A DNA stretch of 64,000 nucleotides from Anaerobacillus alkalilacustris (GTDB lineage Bacteria; Bacillota; Bacilli; Bacillales; Anaerobacillaceae), in contig NZ_MLQR01000001.1 of assembly GCF_001866005.1 (NCBI RefSeq), forward strand, positions 222,032-286,031. Reading direction: 5' to 3'. Below, piece after piece: positions 18,266 through 28,041 of the stretch. Position numbers and translations under genes: made by a program. The notes beneath the pieces were generated by a model. It made no database searches. It saw nothing but the letters and a program-made list of their open reading frames with translations, and was not told the origin of the DNA. Every line of letters begins with the position of its first letter. Position 1 is the first letter of the stretch.

Positions 18266-18437
18266 AAAAGAACTCGATAAAAGCCCTCAAGTCATCGGTA
18301 CCTATCTAACATGGTTTCGAAGGGAAGCAAAGAATAACACAGGTGATTTATGGGTGAAGAATGGAATAAGTGATAAGGAATATATTTGGATAGAGAATGT
18401 AGATTTTGCTCCAGCTTTTTACCCAGAGCTGGAATGA
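18266..18437 (+). pseudogene. Eroded C-terminal fragment of a second TolB-like protein
   Basis: Right behind the stop of the propeller gene a different frame stays open for about 52 residues and reads 'SPQVIGTYLTWFRREAKNNT', 'DLWVKNGI', 'IWIENVDFAPAFYPELE' before its stop. The aromatic and acidic pattern is that of a propeller blade and C-terminus. It has no start or ribosome site, so I take it as the tail of a deleted paralogue or of an alternative C-terminus lost by frameshift. Confidence 0.45.
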
Positions 18438-18535
18438 ATAGTAAGTGATTTAGTCCCAGATCACAAAAAGGAGACGACTTACTTCTTTATAGGTACATCT
18501 CTCTAACTGAGGATGTGTCTTTTTTTTGCACTCAT

Positions 18536-18597
18536 AAGGGCAGCAAGACTCCGACATCAAAACGTAAGAAAAATGAAAAGTTTAGGTGGGGAAAGTA
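18536..18597 (+). repeat. Dispersed repeat B, partial copy
   Basis: Contains 'GGGCAGCAAGACTCC', 'CAAAACGTAAGAAAAATG' and 'AAGTTTAGGTGGGG', matching the first hairpin of the full repeat B copies at 40375, 52504 and 59025. The remaining two hairpins are missing. Confidence 0.6.
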
Positions 18598-18633
18598 AGG
18601 TTTGAATTTTAAGGTTATTAAACTGTATGATCT

Positions 18634-18669
18634 AACAAAAAAAGAAAGAGCACCAAAAAAAGGTGCTCT
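18634..18669 (-). terminator. Terminator of the Rpn-type nuclease gene
   Basis: Read on the minus strand, AGAGCACC, a T-rich loop and GGTGCTCT are followed by a T-rich run. It lies just behind the nuclease stop codon. Confidence 0.8.
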
Positions 18670-18679
18670 CAATTACCTA

Positions 18680-19606
18680 TTAATCAATTTCTTGCTTTAG
18701 TTTTTCAATTTCAGTATCAGGAAGGCCTGTACATTCGCGAATTTCATTATTAGAATAGTTTTTAAGCAGCATTTTTTTTGCAATCATAACGCTAGTTTCA
18801 ATCTTTCCTTCTTGCCTTCCTTTTACTAACCCCTTTTTTAATCCTTTTTCCAGCCCTTTTTCTAACCCTTTTTCCAACCCTTTTTTCTCCCATGAAGTCA
18901 TCAAATCCATAATGTAATTCACCTCATCTCTTGGTATTTGTCTCAAATGTTCATGTAATTCATGTTCTTCTATAGGATTTAACATTAAGTATTTTTCAAA
19001 GATGCCTGTAACAAGTTCAAGGCGTGCGGGATCTAATTCTAACTTCAGTAACATTCGTAAAAATTCAATTTTAATCTTAACTTTTTCGCTTTGATCATAG
19101 CCCATTTTTCCGAGTAAAGCTAGGGCCACAGGGTTTGGTTGGGTGATATAATCACGCCAGTTTCTCTTCTTTAGTTCTACCGTGAAAAAATTGAACGATA
19201 AAACGTTTTTAAATGGAAATGTAATTGTGAAATTTTCCGGTTCATCTTTAATGATATCATAGCTAAAAATTGCGATTGGCACAATAGGGCGGCGGTACTT
19301 CTCGTATAAGCGACTAAAGTAGATAAACATCCGTTCATGAAAGATATCCTGATATTGCGCTTGGTGTTCAATATGTACGATGATTAGAGCGTCATCGCCT
19401 TTTAACTTTGTTTCAACGAGTAGATCAACAGCCCTTTTATCTCCCTTGGTAATGTCAGTGAAAACCTCTTGACTAAGAAACGTTAGATGTCGAAAATCTA
19501 GGTGCTCGTACACATCTGGAAAAAACACTAAAATAAATTCCTCAAAAAAAGTTGTGATCAACTGTTTAAACCAACGGTCATGATCATTTCTTTCTTGCTT
19601 TCCCAC
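18680..19606 (-). CDS. Rpn-family recombination-promoting nuclease / putative transposase
   Basis: A 308-residue protein of the PD-(D/E)XK group. The N-terminal part reads 'DRWFKQLITTFFEEFILVFFP', then 'RAVDLLVETKL' (D of the nuclease core) and 'IIVHIEHQAQYQDIFHERMF' (E-x-Q core), which is the pattern of Rpn and related transposase-like proteins. The C-terminus has a low-complexity run of K-G-L-E units (period 4 residues, 12 bases; about residues 249-280) and a short tail that ends 'PDTEIEKLKQE'. Rpn proteins cut DNA and promote RecA-independent recombination; many copies are usual per genome. GTG 19606 fits best behind GAGGTGAGAG, though a start nine bases earlier is possible. Confidence 0.8.
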   Translation of the reverse strand: MGKQERNDHDRWFKQLITTFFEEFILVFFPDVYEHLDFRHLTFLSQEVFTDITKGDKRAVDLLVETKLKGDDALIIVHIEHQAQYQDIFHERMFIYFSRLYEKYRRPIVPIAIFSYDIIKDEPENFTITFPFKNVLSFNFFTVELKKRNWRDYITQPNPVALALLGKMGYDQSEKVKIKIEFLRMLLKLELDPARLELVTGIFEKYLMLNPIEEHELHEHLRQIPRDEVNYIMDLMTSWEKKGLEKGLEKGLEKGLKKGLVKGRQEGKIETSVMIAKKMLLKNYSNNEIRECTGLPDTEIEKLKQEID

Positions 19607-19880
19607 TTCTCTCACCTCTATCGAATGTTTGTTCTTATTTTAAGGTGTGAATGTACGTTCGTAAATGGGATTTCTGCAATATTGAAGTAATTGTCACAGG
19701 TAATGTTAATAAATCTTCATTTGAAGTACATATTTCATAAACCGTCAATTAAAAATGTGGATGATCACGAAAAAAAGAAATAAAAAAGCCATTAAAATAT
19801 GGACTTTCGTCTAAATATGCTTTCTTTGGATAATGATTTTTCAGTTATTCTTATGCAAAAATAAAACCAACCCAAAGTAA

Positions 19881-20339
19881 TTAGGAATTGGTTTTATCGA
19901 TTGGTTCTGAATGGAATAAAGTTTTAAAGGATCCTGAATTCACTATTACATCCTCAAGAGTATAAGTATAAAGAATTTGAAAATAAGCTTGCAATGCCTC
20001 TTTAAGTACGTGTTTTAAGCCACAAGCTGAAGTAATAATACATCTATTGTGCTCCTTATTAAAACATTCTACTAAATCAAGGTTATCTTCCGTCTGACGA
20101 ATGACCCAACCGATGTTAATTTCTCGTGGTGATTTAGCTAATTTTATGCCACCATTTCTACCGCGTATGGTTTTGATCAGTCCTAGTTGTGCTAACTCGT
20201 AAACTATTTTACTCAAGTGGTTATTTGATATGCCGTAAATGTTGGAAATTTCTTTAATACTTGATAATTTTCCTTCGGGTTGTGTCCCTAAAAAGATTAG
20301 TAGCCGAAGCGAATAATCAGTATATGTCGTTAACTGCAT
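19881..20339 (-). CDS. nsrR: Nitric-oxide-sensing repressor NsrR (Rrf2 family)
   Basis: A 152-residue Rrf2 protein. The winged HTH is seen in 'SIKEISNIYGISNNHLSKIV' and the wing 'IRGRNGGIKLAKSP'. Three cysteines, C92, C100 and C106, match the spacing of the [4Fe-4S] ligands known for Bacillus NsrR. NO destroys the cluster and lifts repression. The gene is divergent from hmp, the classic NsrR target, and a palindrome that fits an NsrR site lies before hmp. Confidence 0.92.
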   Translation of the reverse strand: MQLTTYTDYSLRLLIFLGTQPEGKLSSIKEISNIYGISNNHLSKIVYELAQLGLIKTIRGRNGGIKLAKSPREINIGWVIRQTEDNLDLVECFNKEHNRCIITSACGLKHVLKEALQAYFQILYTYTLEDVIVNSGSFKTLFHSEPIDKTNS

Positions 20340-20473
20340 AAAACATCTTCCTCTTTTTTAATGAATAGTCAGTCCTTCTAATAGTATCACATTCAACACT
20401 ATAGAATAAATCGTGGTTTAAAAGATGTATCTAAAATATTGCTTTTATGGATGGTTGATGTTTTAATAAAGAA

Positions 20474-20486
20474 GTATTTAAAATAC
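20474..20486 (+). promoter_or_regulatory. Probable NsrR operator before hmp
   Basis: GTATTTAAAATAC is a near-perfect AT-rich dyad 30 bases before the hmp start, close to the known Bacillus NsrR site. A related word (ATGTATCTAAAATATT, about 20425-20440) lies 45 bases upstream and may be a second, weaker site shared with nsrR. Confidence 0.6.
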
Positions 20487-20515
20487 ATATTTAAAATTTA
20501 TCGGAGGGTTTTTTT

Positions 20516-21751
20516 ATGAGTGGGGTAAAATCATTGAGTCAAGACACGATAAACATTATTAAGTCAACCGTACCAGTACTTGCTGAACATGGTGAAACCA
20601 TTACAAAAAGATTTTATGAAATGATGTTTTCAAATCATCCTGAACTTTTAGACATTTTTAATCATGCACATCAAAAACAAGGACATCAGCCTAAAGCTTT
20701 AGCAAATACCGTTTATGCAGCCGCCATGTATATAGATAATCTTGAGGCAATCCTTCCAGTAGTCAAACAAATCGCCCATAAACATCGTAGTTTAACTATT
20801 AAAGCAGAGCACTATCCAATTGTTGGGAAGCATTTATTATTGGCTATTAAAGACGTATTGGGAGATGCTGCTACTGATGACATTATTCAAGCTTGGGGAG
20901 AAGCTTATGGTGTGATTGCAGATGTGTTTATTACAGTTGAAAAAGAAATGTATGATGAAGCTGAAGAAAAACAGGGCGGTTGGAGAGAGTATCGAAAGTT
21001 TGTAGTAACAAACAAAATTAAGGAAAGTGATGTGATTACATCTTTCTACCTAAAGCCAAAGGATGGCGGAGAAATTTCTGAGTTTGAGCCTGGACAATAT
21101 ATATCCATAAAAGCAGTGATTGATGGAGAAGAGTATACACATATTAGACAATACAGTTTATCTGATTCTCCTTTCAAAGACTATTACCGAATAAGTGTTA
21201 AGCGTGAAAAAGGGCGCGATGGGTCACCTGATGGAATGGTTTCTAATTTCCTCCATGATCAAGTAGATGAAGGAGATGTATTAGAAATTACGGCACCTGC
21301 TGGTGATTTTATTCTTAATCAGGAAACTGAGCGACCAGTGGTCTTAATTAGTGGCGGCGTTGGCCAAACTCCATTGGTTAGTATGCTTAAGACAATAGTA
21401 GAAAAGGATCCTGAAAGAAAGGTGACCTTTATTCATGCAGCGATCAACGGTTTTTATCATGCTCTTAAAGAAGAGGTAATCGAAGCTACTTCAAAAAGTA
21501 ACCATGCAAACTATTTTTTCTGTTACGAGGCACCAGCCCAAGAAGATAGAGCAGTAAAAGATTATCAAAATGAAGGTTTAATAGATCTTGATTATCTTCA
21601 ATCTATTTTAGAAAGTAATGATGCCGAATTTTATTTTTGCGGACCAGTCCCATTTATGAAAGTGATTAACCGCTCCTTAAAAGAATGGGGTGTAGCTAAT
21701 GAGGATATTCATTTTGAATTCTTTGGGCCCCAAGGAGGATTAGATAGCTAA
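20516..21751 (+). CDS. hmp: Flavohemoglobin (nitric oxide dioxygenase)
   Basis: A 411-residue protein with a globin domain (1-140; '[24 protein letters not shown]' and the proximal-histidine region '[22 protein letters not shown]'), an FAD domain (about 150-260; 'RQYSLSD' binds FAD) and an NAD domain (about 265-411; '[15 protein letters not shown]' and '[10 protein letters not shown]'). It turns NO and O2 into nitrate using NADPH or NADH. ATG follows ATCGGAGGG. Divergent nsrR and the operator point to induction by NO. It ends with a strong terminator. Confidence 0.96.
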   Translation: MSGVKSLSQDTINIIKSTVPVLAEHGETITKRFYEMMFSNHPELLDIFNHAHQKQGHQPKALANTVYAAAMYIDNLEAILPVVKQIAHKHRSLTIKAEHYPIVGKHLLLAIKDVLGDAATDDIIQAWGEAYGVIADVFITVEKEMYDEAEEKQGGWREYRKFVVTNKIKESDVITSFYLKPKDGGEISEFEPGQYISIKAVIDGEEYTHIRQYSLSDSPFKDYYRISVKREKGRDGSPDGMVSNFLHDQVDEGDVLEITAPAGDFILNQETERPVVLISGGVGQTPLVSMLKTIVEKDPERKVTFIHAAINGFYHALKEEVIEATSKSNHANYFFCYEAPAQEDRAVKDYQNEGLIDLDYLQSILESNDAEFYFCGPVPFMKVINRSLKEWGVANEDIHFEFFGPQGGLDS

Positions 21752-21839
21752 CAAAAGAAACCATTGAAAAGGAACATAAAGTTAGTGATTTAATAAAATT
21801 CGATAACACCGAAGGTTTTAAAGTTAGGGTGTATTAGGT

Positions 21840-21872
21840 GAGGAACTGTTGTAATGGCAGTTCCTCTTTTTT
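21840..21872 (+). terminator. Terminator of hmp
   Basis: GAGGAACTG pairs with CAGTTCCTC around a 9-base loop, followed by TTTTTT. The 85 bases between the hmp stop and this hairpin hold a short open frame ('HKVSDLIKFDNTEGFKVRVY') without a start site. Confidence 0.85.
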
Positions 21873-22275
21873 ACAGTATCAGAATTTATAAAATTCTAAC
21901 TTGGAAACTGTCTAGCTCCAGGCGCCATCGGCTCGATCACTTCAGTCAAGCAACGGACTTCAATAACTACTTGAATAACGTCTCTGAATAGCTTCATGCA
22001 GCTTTGTTTCGAGGAAGCTTACTTCGAAGCATTGCTGTCAGACGCAGAAGCACGTAAGAAGCCAAAGAACGGCTTCTGTCAAAGGCCGCCCCAGTAAAGC
22101 TACTACTTGAATTACTTCGAAGCTGCTTTGCGACAAGCAAACGAAGTGGCACAAGAGCAGCTGCTCGTGACAAAGTGCTTTCTTTTTACTACGACGTGCT
22201 GATAGTGACCAGCATTTTGTCGATAAGCGAGTATTACGAGATGTTGAAATTGCCTATGCCGATTCACATAAGGCG
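21873..22275 (+). repeat. Dispersed repeat A, copy 2 (long)
   Basis: Shares 'AGTATCAGAATTTATAAA', 'GGAAACTGTCTAGCTCCAGG' , 'GACTTCAATAACTACTTG' and 'CTTCATGCAGCTTTG' with copy 1, plus 'AGACGCAGAAGCAC'. It is longer than copy 1, with an extra 130 bases that include inverted CGAAGC/GCTTCG words. It begins immediately after the hmp terminator, as copy 1 begins after the jetC terminator. Confidence 0.75.
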
Positions 22276-22367
22276 GTTTTCTTCGTATCAAAGTAGGATA
22301 ATTGAAATAATAGTTTTACTTTGATACATTAAAAACGAACAAATATTCCTGATTGAGGAAGTGGATT

Positions 22368-22901
22368 ATGAATAAAAAACGGAGTTTAGTATTATTTATT
22401 GCTACGAGTTTAGATGGATACATAGCTACAAAAGATGAGTCACTAGATTGGTTATTTAATGTAGAAGGGGAAGGAGACAATGGTTATTCAGAGTTTTATG
22501 ATACGGTGGATACAATTTTGATGGGGAAAAAAACTTATGATTGGATAATGAAACACGAAGAAGGTGAATTTCCATATAAAAACAAAGAGTGTTATGTTTT
22601 TACAAGGTCTAATATGGATGATACCGAAGATGTAAGTTTTATAAATGAAGATATAGTTAGTTTTACGAACAAACTTAAAAACCAGGAAGGGAAAAATATT
22701 TGGATTGTTGGTGGTGGAGATTTACTTCAATCTTTCGTAAAAGAAAAATTAGTAGATGAGATTATTTTAACAGTCGCCCCAACAGTAATAGGAAATGGAA
22801 TTCCTTTATTTAAAGAAGGGAGCTACCAATTAGAGCTGCTATTAGAAGGTACAAGAACCTTTAATCAGTTTGTGGAACTACATTATAAAGTATCTAAATG
22901 A
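22368..22901 (+). CDS. Dihydrofolate-reductase-like protein (RibD C-terminal domain)
   Basis: A 177-residue single-domain protein. 'LFIATSLDGYIATKDESLDWL' near the start and 'IWIVGGGDLLQSFVKEKLVDEIILTVAPTVIGNGIPLF' near the end are the typical nucleotide-binding motifs of the RibD_C/DHFR-like family (Bacillus YwjB and YyaP). It probably reduces some NADPH-dependent substrate; true DHFR or riboflavin activity is not proven. ATG 22368 stands behind GAGGAAG. It appears to be a single-gene unit. Confidence 0.85.
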   Translation: MNKKRSLVLFIATSLDGYIATKDESLDWLFNVEGEGDNGYSEFYDTVDTILMGKKTYDWIMKHEEGEFPYKNKECYVFTRSNMDDTEDVSFINEDIVSFTNKLKNQEGKNIWIVGGGDLLQSFVKEKLVDEIILTVAPTVIGNGIPLFKEGSYQLELLLEGTRTFNQFVELHYKVSK

Positions 22902-23034
22902 AATGAATTCACAAGTTAAGTCCAGTGGCACAACATGTTTAGATATTTGTGAAAAATCGTACTCAAGTGAACGGGTGTATTACAAAATTAGGGATCATGT
23001 TAAACTAGCTAAAATTTGAAAAAGGGGAATAGTT

Positions 23035-23472
23035 ATGGACGTTTTAACAATAAAAGAATTACGATCACAAACCGAGATTTTAAAAGCATTTCCAGTAATG
23101 AAACAATTACGAACTCACCTTAATGAAGAGACATATCTCGATTTAGTTTTAGAGGCAAAAGAAAAAGATAGATATAAAATGTTTGCTTTACTTGATAGAG
23201 GAGAAATTGTTGCAGTAACTGGCTTTAAGCCTATGATCACGCTATATTACGGTAGATTTGTCTGGGTATGTGATTTAGTTGCCGATACAACAAAACGTTC
23301 AAAAGGATATGGAGAAAAACTACTTACATATGTACATGAGTGGGCAAAAGAAAATAATTATAAAAGTGTTGCGTTGTCGTCAGGATTACAACGTACAGAC
23401 GCTCATCGTTTTTATGAAAATAAAATGGATTATGCTAAAGTAAGTTATGTTTTCAAAGCATCTTTGAAATAA
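23035..23472 (+). CDS. GNAT-family N-acetyltransferase
   Basis: A 145-residue acetyltransferase. The acetyl-CoA loop is seen as '[24 protein letters not shown]' (R/Q-x-x-G-x-G/A-type) and is followed by '[23 protein letters not shown]', a common GNAT ending. Substrate unknown. AAAAGGGGA precedes the ATG. It stands alone between the DHFR-like gene and a convergent membrane-protein gene. Confidence 0.85.
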   Translation: MDVLTIKELRSQTEILKAFPVMKQLRTHLNEETYLDLVLEAKEKDRYKMFALLDRGEIVAVTGFKPMITLYYGRFVWVCDLVADTTKRSKGYGEKLLTYVHEWAKENNYKSVALSSGLQRTDAHRFYENKMDYAKVSYVFKASLK

Positions 23473-23635
23473 GTTGGGGCAAACCATCGGAAGTGAGGGA
23501 CGGGTCTCTTGCTTCTTTCATATTTTTGCTAAAATAAAGAAACGATTGAACCATCCCAGTGAATTCTTAGTTTAAGAATAAAATTGATAGTAGTCATTTA
23601 CCAATATTACAGTGAGACAACATACCTCTTTCCTA

Positions 23636-25015
23636 TTAAAGTAATAGGTAAGCTAACGTCGTACCTACCACAATCATAAACAGGGCAAAAGGCAAGTTTG
23701 TTAAGGAAATTCGATATGGGCTTTGTTTTGTATTTATTGATGTTATGGTAACTACTAGGCCGTAAGTCCCTATAGAAGCATTAATTACTGCTCCAATCAT
23801 TAAGGCAATTCCAACACTTAATGGGTTCATGAACGTTAACAATGGTGTGATAACTTCGCTTAATATTCCTAGGGTTGCTACCGGATGAACACCAAAAAAT
23901 GCTAATAGTAAAAAAGTAAACTGGATCAGTAATAGGATCAAAATAGGATAGTCTGCGTTTGCGATAAAAACATATTGAATTGATTGTAGTAATTCAGTTC
24001 CTTGTAAACTATTGGTGAAAAATGCTAAAGATAAAAAAAGAACGATGAAATTTTGCATCGAGTTCGTTTTTATTTTCCATGTCTTCCAACCGATTGTCCA
24101 AAAGCTTCGCCAACGTTTCATGACAATTGCCCAAATGACGGAAAATGGTAATATAACAAGGGTAACAATGATCACAAAATCTTGATTTAATAAATTGCCA
24201 GTAAAGATGACTACTATTAAGAATAAGGATAGAGCAGTTATTAAGTGAAAAATTTTCATTCCTAGTTCTTTTAGATTTAACGTGTGATTAGAGCCGGTTG
24301 CTTCATATGGAAACTTTCGATAATAAAATCTTCCCCATACTAAATCAAAAAGGAGCCCTATAAACGATAGGAGTAATAACCAAGGTAAAAAACTAGCATA
24401 ACTTACTTGGGTCGAATGAATCGTAAGGGCAAGTAGAATTTCTACGGGACTCCAAATTAAAACTAATGAAAACCCTCTTAAAGTTGCCGTCGTAATAAAC
24501 GATTGCTGAACTTTCGTTTTGATCTTCGTTAAGCTATTCATTAACACTTCCTGAGAAATTGGAATAGCAGATAAATTTAAAAATGCTCCTAAAGTGTATG
24601 TAGTTGCTGTACTTCTTGGATATAGCTGACCTAAATTGTTCACATTGGCTTTCATTAATACCCTTAATTTCTGGTCAAACCTCCCACATTTTACTACACT
24701 ATTCATCCACGGTAGAACTGCTAATAATGTCAGCAAGGACATGGAAGATGTAAAAAAAAGCGGTAGTTGTGAAATGGAATGACCTTCACTTAAAAACATA
24801 AAACTACCAATTCCTAGAAAAGAGAATCCTAGAATTTTAAAAAGTGTTGTAGCACCAAAAAACGAAATCACTAACATAGGAATAGCTAATATACCTATAA
24901 AATAATTGAGAAAATCTATTTGTAAAAACACGTTAAAAATATGTAAGATGAAAACGAAAGAATAATAGATATAGAGTTTACTCGATAAGAAGTTTTGTTT
25001 CATTATTAAAAACAT
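23636..25015 (-). CDS. Polytopic membrane protein, possible transporter, unknown
   Basis: A 459-residue protein with about 11-12 hydrophobic segments. The general plan, with 'NLSAIPISQEVLMNSL' and a conserved-looking 'GVHPVATLGILSEVITPLL' plus 'MIGAVINASIGTYGLVVTITS' in the second half, resembles ion-transporter or permease re-entrant loops (SNxxPxx-type repeats), but I cannot name the family. AAAGGAA stands before ATG 25015. No partner gene is near. Function is not assigned. Confidence 0.6.
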   Translation of the reverse strand: MFLIMKQNFLSSKLYIYYSFVFILHIFNVFLQIDFLNYFIGILAIPMLVISFFGATTLFKILGFSFLGIGSFMFLSEGHSISQLPLFFTSSMSLLTLLAVLPWMNSVVKCGRFDQKLRVLMKANVNNLGQLYPRSTATTYTLGAFLNLSAIPISQEVLMNSLTKIKTKVQQSFITTATLRGFSLVLIWSPVEILLALTIHSTQVSYASFLPWLLLLSFIGLLFDLVWGRFYYRKFPYEATGSNHTLNLKELGMKIFHLITALSLFLIVVIFTGNLLNQDFVIIVTLVILPFSVIWAIVMKRWRSFWTIGWKTWKIKTNSMQNFIVLFLSLAFFTNSLQGTELLQSIQYVFIANADYPILILLLIQFTFLLLAFFGVHPVATLGILSEVITPLLTFMNPLSVGIALMIGAVINASIGTYGLVVTITSINTKQSPYRISLTNLPFALFMIVVGTTLAYLLL

Positions 25016-25183
25016 CTAAATTCCTTTCCGGCGGTCAGAGATCATTACTTTGTCATGTAATATAAACTTAAGTTTACTTTACTCTAGTTCTATCTATTCT
25101 TCAATAAATAAATGGGATATTGTAATTATGTTTGAAATAAAAATAAAAATAGACATGACAAGGAAAGTGCCAGATCTGTGGTC

Positions 25184-25440
<257 letters not shown>

Positions 25441-25507
25441 GAATGGGATTTTATTATTTCACTAGGGAGCGATAAAATGGTAACGGGTGAATACATCCAT
25501 ACCGCTT

Positions 25508-25545
25508 CAAACGGGCAGTCTCCAAATTTTCGGAGATTGCCCGTT
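25508..25545 (-). terminator. Strong inverted repeat, terminator-like
   Basis: AAACGGGCAGTCTCC pairs with GGAGATTGCCCGTTT around an 8-base loop. It lies 15 bases beyond the end of the minus-strand pseudogene and next to the 23S fragment; it may end transcription in either direction. Confidence 0.65.
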
Positions 25546-25559
25546 TGCGTGATTCTGTA

Positions 25560-26045
25560 TTAGAATAATGAAAAATTATTATTGTTACTAAATGTTCCTC
25601 TTTTATTTTGAATTTCTTCAACGGATATTCCTTTTCTTTCAGCTATTTCTTGTAGTCTTTCAGCTCTGTGGGCTATTCTCTCTTCTAATTTTTTTCCTTG
25701 TACTCCTCAACGGTGAGCCCTTCTTCTGCAGCTCGTTGCTCTAGTAACTCATCATCACATTCGCCTTGTAGACGCTTCGTTTTCCCCCCCATTGAATCGG
25801 TTTCCTCTTTCTTCAAATTGTTCTTTGATTTCTTCTATCGTTAAGCCTTTGGCTTCAGCAATTTTTGCAAATCGCTCCTCAAAATCAGCCTCATTCAAAT
25901 GAAGTCTTTTTTGAAATTCGTTACCCTTCTGCTCGGCACTTTGCGCTGATACTGGTAGTGCCTCCGTATTATTAGCTAGTACTGTCCCGAAAGAAGTCAT
26001 AGTTACAACTGCCCCTAACCCTAAGATAAATAGTTTCTTTTTCAA
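25560..26045 (-). pseudogene. Small secreted helical-repeat protein, two frameshifts
   Basis: The minus strand from TTG 26045 (behind AAAGGATGG) gives a good signal peptide ('LFILGLGAVVTMTSFGTVLA') and a repeat unit of the form 'A-E-x-K-G-L-T-I-E-E-I-K-E'. The frame breaks at a run of six C (about 25787) and again in a run of A (about 25690). If both runs are repaired, two more units follow ('AAEEGLTVEEYKEK' and 'AERKGISVEEIQNK') to a stop at 25560. Slippage in homopolymers, or sequencing error, explains both breaks. Similar small secreted proteins with such short helical repeats are common in bacilli; function is unknown. Confidence 0.6.
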
Positions 26046-26213
26046 TTTCGAACACCATCCTTTTTCGTATTTGTTATCCCACACTGATAAGTATAGGTAT
26101 CGAATATGAATGGTAGATGAATTTACGATGAAATGTCGGTGAAGTGGTTGTCTAGGTAGGAGGGAGGTGAGGATCTTATGACAAAAAAAAATAGAGGGGC
26201 AGCGTTCTTCTTT

Positions 26214-26350
26214 CTACCATAGCTCCATGAGTTTCTCCGTCGTGTCACGGGTAAACTCCATCTTCATATGTAATATAATTTCACCAGTTCTCTCGTTGAA
26301 ATAGTTATCCAAGTCGTTATACCATTCATGTGGGTAGGAACTTACCCGAA
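26214..26350 (-). pseudogene. Short fragment of an unknown protein
   Basis: On the minus strand a frame of about 45 codons reads 'YPHEWYNDLDNYFNERTGE', 'IILHMKMEFTRDTTEKLMEL' and then stops at 26214. The composition is that of a real protein end, but no start or ribosome site precedes it. Family not recognised. Confidence 0.35.
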
Positions 26351-26511
26351 AAGGAATTTATGGAAGTAGCTTCTGCTATGCTGACGATGTTTCTGTTGGA
26401 GAAAATGGCCCATCGAATGATACGTCAGGCGCAAAAGATCCGACAGACAATGGTGCAGTTTTCGAAGGGAACCTATCTACTTCAGAAAGGCAATTACTTT
26501 TTACTACCTAA
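26341..26511 (+). pseudogene. Short fragment, possibly of a CHRD-type domain
   Basis: A plus-strand frame of 56 codons reads 'GIYGSSFCYADDVSVGENGP' and 'DNGAVFEGNLSTSERQLLF' and stops. Glycine-, asparagine- and aspartate-rich words with 'NGAVFEGNLS' recall CHRD-like extracellular domains; this is a weak resemblance. No start site. Another frame over the same bases is open too but looks less like protein. Confidence 0.25.
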
Positions 26512-26654
26512 CCAGGGGAAATGACTTACATTCACATCCTTAGAGGGGCTACTCCCCACTATAACGCTTCAGGTTTTGTAAAATTTTGTCGATAGTTTGA
26601 TAAAAATTTCACCTCATAATTCGTTATAATTTAACGTAAAGGAGAGGAAGTCTT

Positions 26655-27851
26655 ATGATCATTACTGCAGAAAAGGCCCAAGCGATTGTGAATGAACTGA
26701 AAAGTGTCATAGGAAATAATATTAATCTCATGAATCATGAGGGTAGTATTATAGCAAGTATAGACCCGAATCGAATTGGAACGATTCATGAGGGTGCATT
26801 AGAGGTCATTCGGACAAATCAAGAGTATTTCGTGCAAACAGACGATGAATATAAGGGTGTCAAGCAAGGCATTAACCTACCTGTGCGTTTTCAAAGTAAA
26901 GTGGTTGCTGTTATTGGACTTACTGGAACGGAAGAGGAAGCGAAACAATATGGAAATGTGATTAAAAAAATGACGGAAATTCTAATCAAAGAATCGTATT
27001 TAGAAGAACAAGCCATGTTAGAGAAGAAAGCTAAAGATTCATTTTTGGAGGAATGGATAAAGGGGAAGATTGAAAACAAAAAATTATTTACTTCAAGAGG
27101 ATGGATGCTCGGAATTAATGTCCATTTGCCGAGAGTAGTTGCAGTCATTGATTTTATCGGCTTCCATGAATATCTATATGAAAACTTACATACCTCACAG
27201 CTAAGTATGGAAGTTGAGTTTAAACATCAGAAGCTTAGGAGGAATGTACTACATGTAATCGAAGATTTCTTTAAGTATGAACAACAAGATTTTGTCCTTT
27301 CCCATGAAGCTTCCAAATTTGTATTGTTTATCTCAGTTGACCCAAAAAGAGATATGAAGCATCAAAAACAAACATTATACTCTAGGTTAAAACAATTAAC
27401 CGAAATGATCATTGAACAGTTTGAGTTAATGCCAGTCATTGGGATTGGAAAGGTATGCGAAAATATGAATGATCAAGAGAAATCGTATAAGGAAGCTTTG
27501 AGAGCAGTACGTCAAGCCAAGAAAGAAAATGAGATTGTTTTCTACAATGAATTAGGACTTGAGATTTTAATCGAGGAAATTCCGGTCCAATATCGACAAG
27601 ACTTCATAAACAGAATGATTCCTTTTGTTCAAGAGCAGGATTCAAGTCAATTAATTGAAACGCTAGACATCTTCTTTCGATATAATCAATCGATTAATGA
27701 AGCATCAGAAAATCTATTCATACATAAAAATACGCTTCAGTATCGGTTACGTAAAATTAAAGATTTAACTGGCTATGATCCACGGAAATTTACGGACGGA
27801 GTACTACTCTATGTAGCCCTAGCGTTATTTCGTTCTGAGAATAACCGTTAG
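26655..27851 (+). CDS. CdaR-type sugar-diacid / glycerate regulator
   Basis: A 398-residue activator. The N-terminal third is the 'diacid recognition' sensor ('AQAIVNELKSVIGNNINLMN', 'EVIRTNQEYFVQTDDEYKGV'), the middle a GGDEF-like domain, and the end a PucR-type HTH ('ASENLFIHKNTLQYRLRKIK'). CdaR proteins respond to glycerate, glucarate or galactarate and switch on glycerate kinase genes. Here it stands upstream of a glucosylglycerate-type module that includes glycerate kinase, so D-glycerate is the likely signal. AAAGGAGAGGAAG precedes the ATG. Confidence 0.88.
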   Translation: MIITAEKAQAIVNELKSVIGNNINLMNHEGSIIASIDPNRIGTIHEGALEVIRTNQEYFVQTDDEYKGVKQGINLPVRFQSKVVAVIGLTGTEEEAKQYGNVIKKMTEILIKESYLEEQAMLEKKAKDSFLEEWIKGKIENKKLFTSRGWMLGINVHLPRVVAVIDFIGFHEYLYENLHTSQLSMEVEFKHQKLRRNVLHVIEDFFKYEQQDFVLSHEASKFVLFISVDPKRDMKHQKQTLYSRLKQLTEMIIEQFELMPVIGIGKVCENMNDQEKSYKEALRAVRQAKKENEIVFYNELGLEILIEEIPVQYRQDFINRMIPFVQEQDSSQLIETLDIFFRYNQSINEASENLFIHKNTLQYRLRKIKDLTGYDPRKFTDGVLLYVALALFRSENNR

Positions 27852-28041
27852 TACAAAATCATTTACATTTTTTTGTTATTGATACCATTGGAACGGATTG
27901 GATTAAATTATAAAATAATGGATATTCTCAAAAGGAGTTAGTAGTAGCTTCATATAAAAAGGAGGTTTAAATTACTCTATACTCTTTGTTGAATATGAAA
28001 TAAAAGTTGTCATATACGCTAGGGAAAGGAAGGTGGTTAGC

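Noticed and set aside
21755..21838. Short open frame behind hmp ('HKVSDLIKFDNTEGFKVRVY')
   Set aside because: Too short, no start site, cannot be tied to a family; may be a gene remnant.
26181..26220. Fourteen-codon leader-like frame behind GGGAGGTGAGG ('MTKKNRGAAFFFLP')
   Set aside because: Good ribosome site but no gene downstream that it could serve, and it lies within fragment debris.
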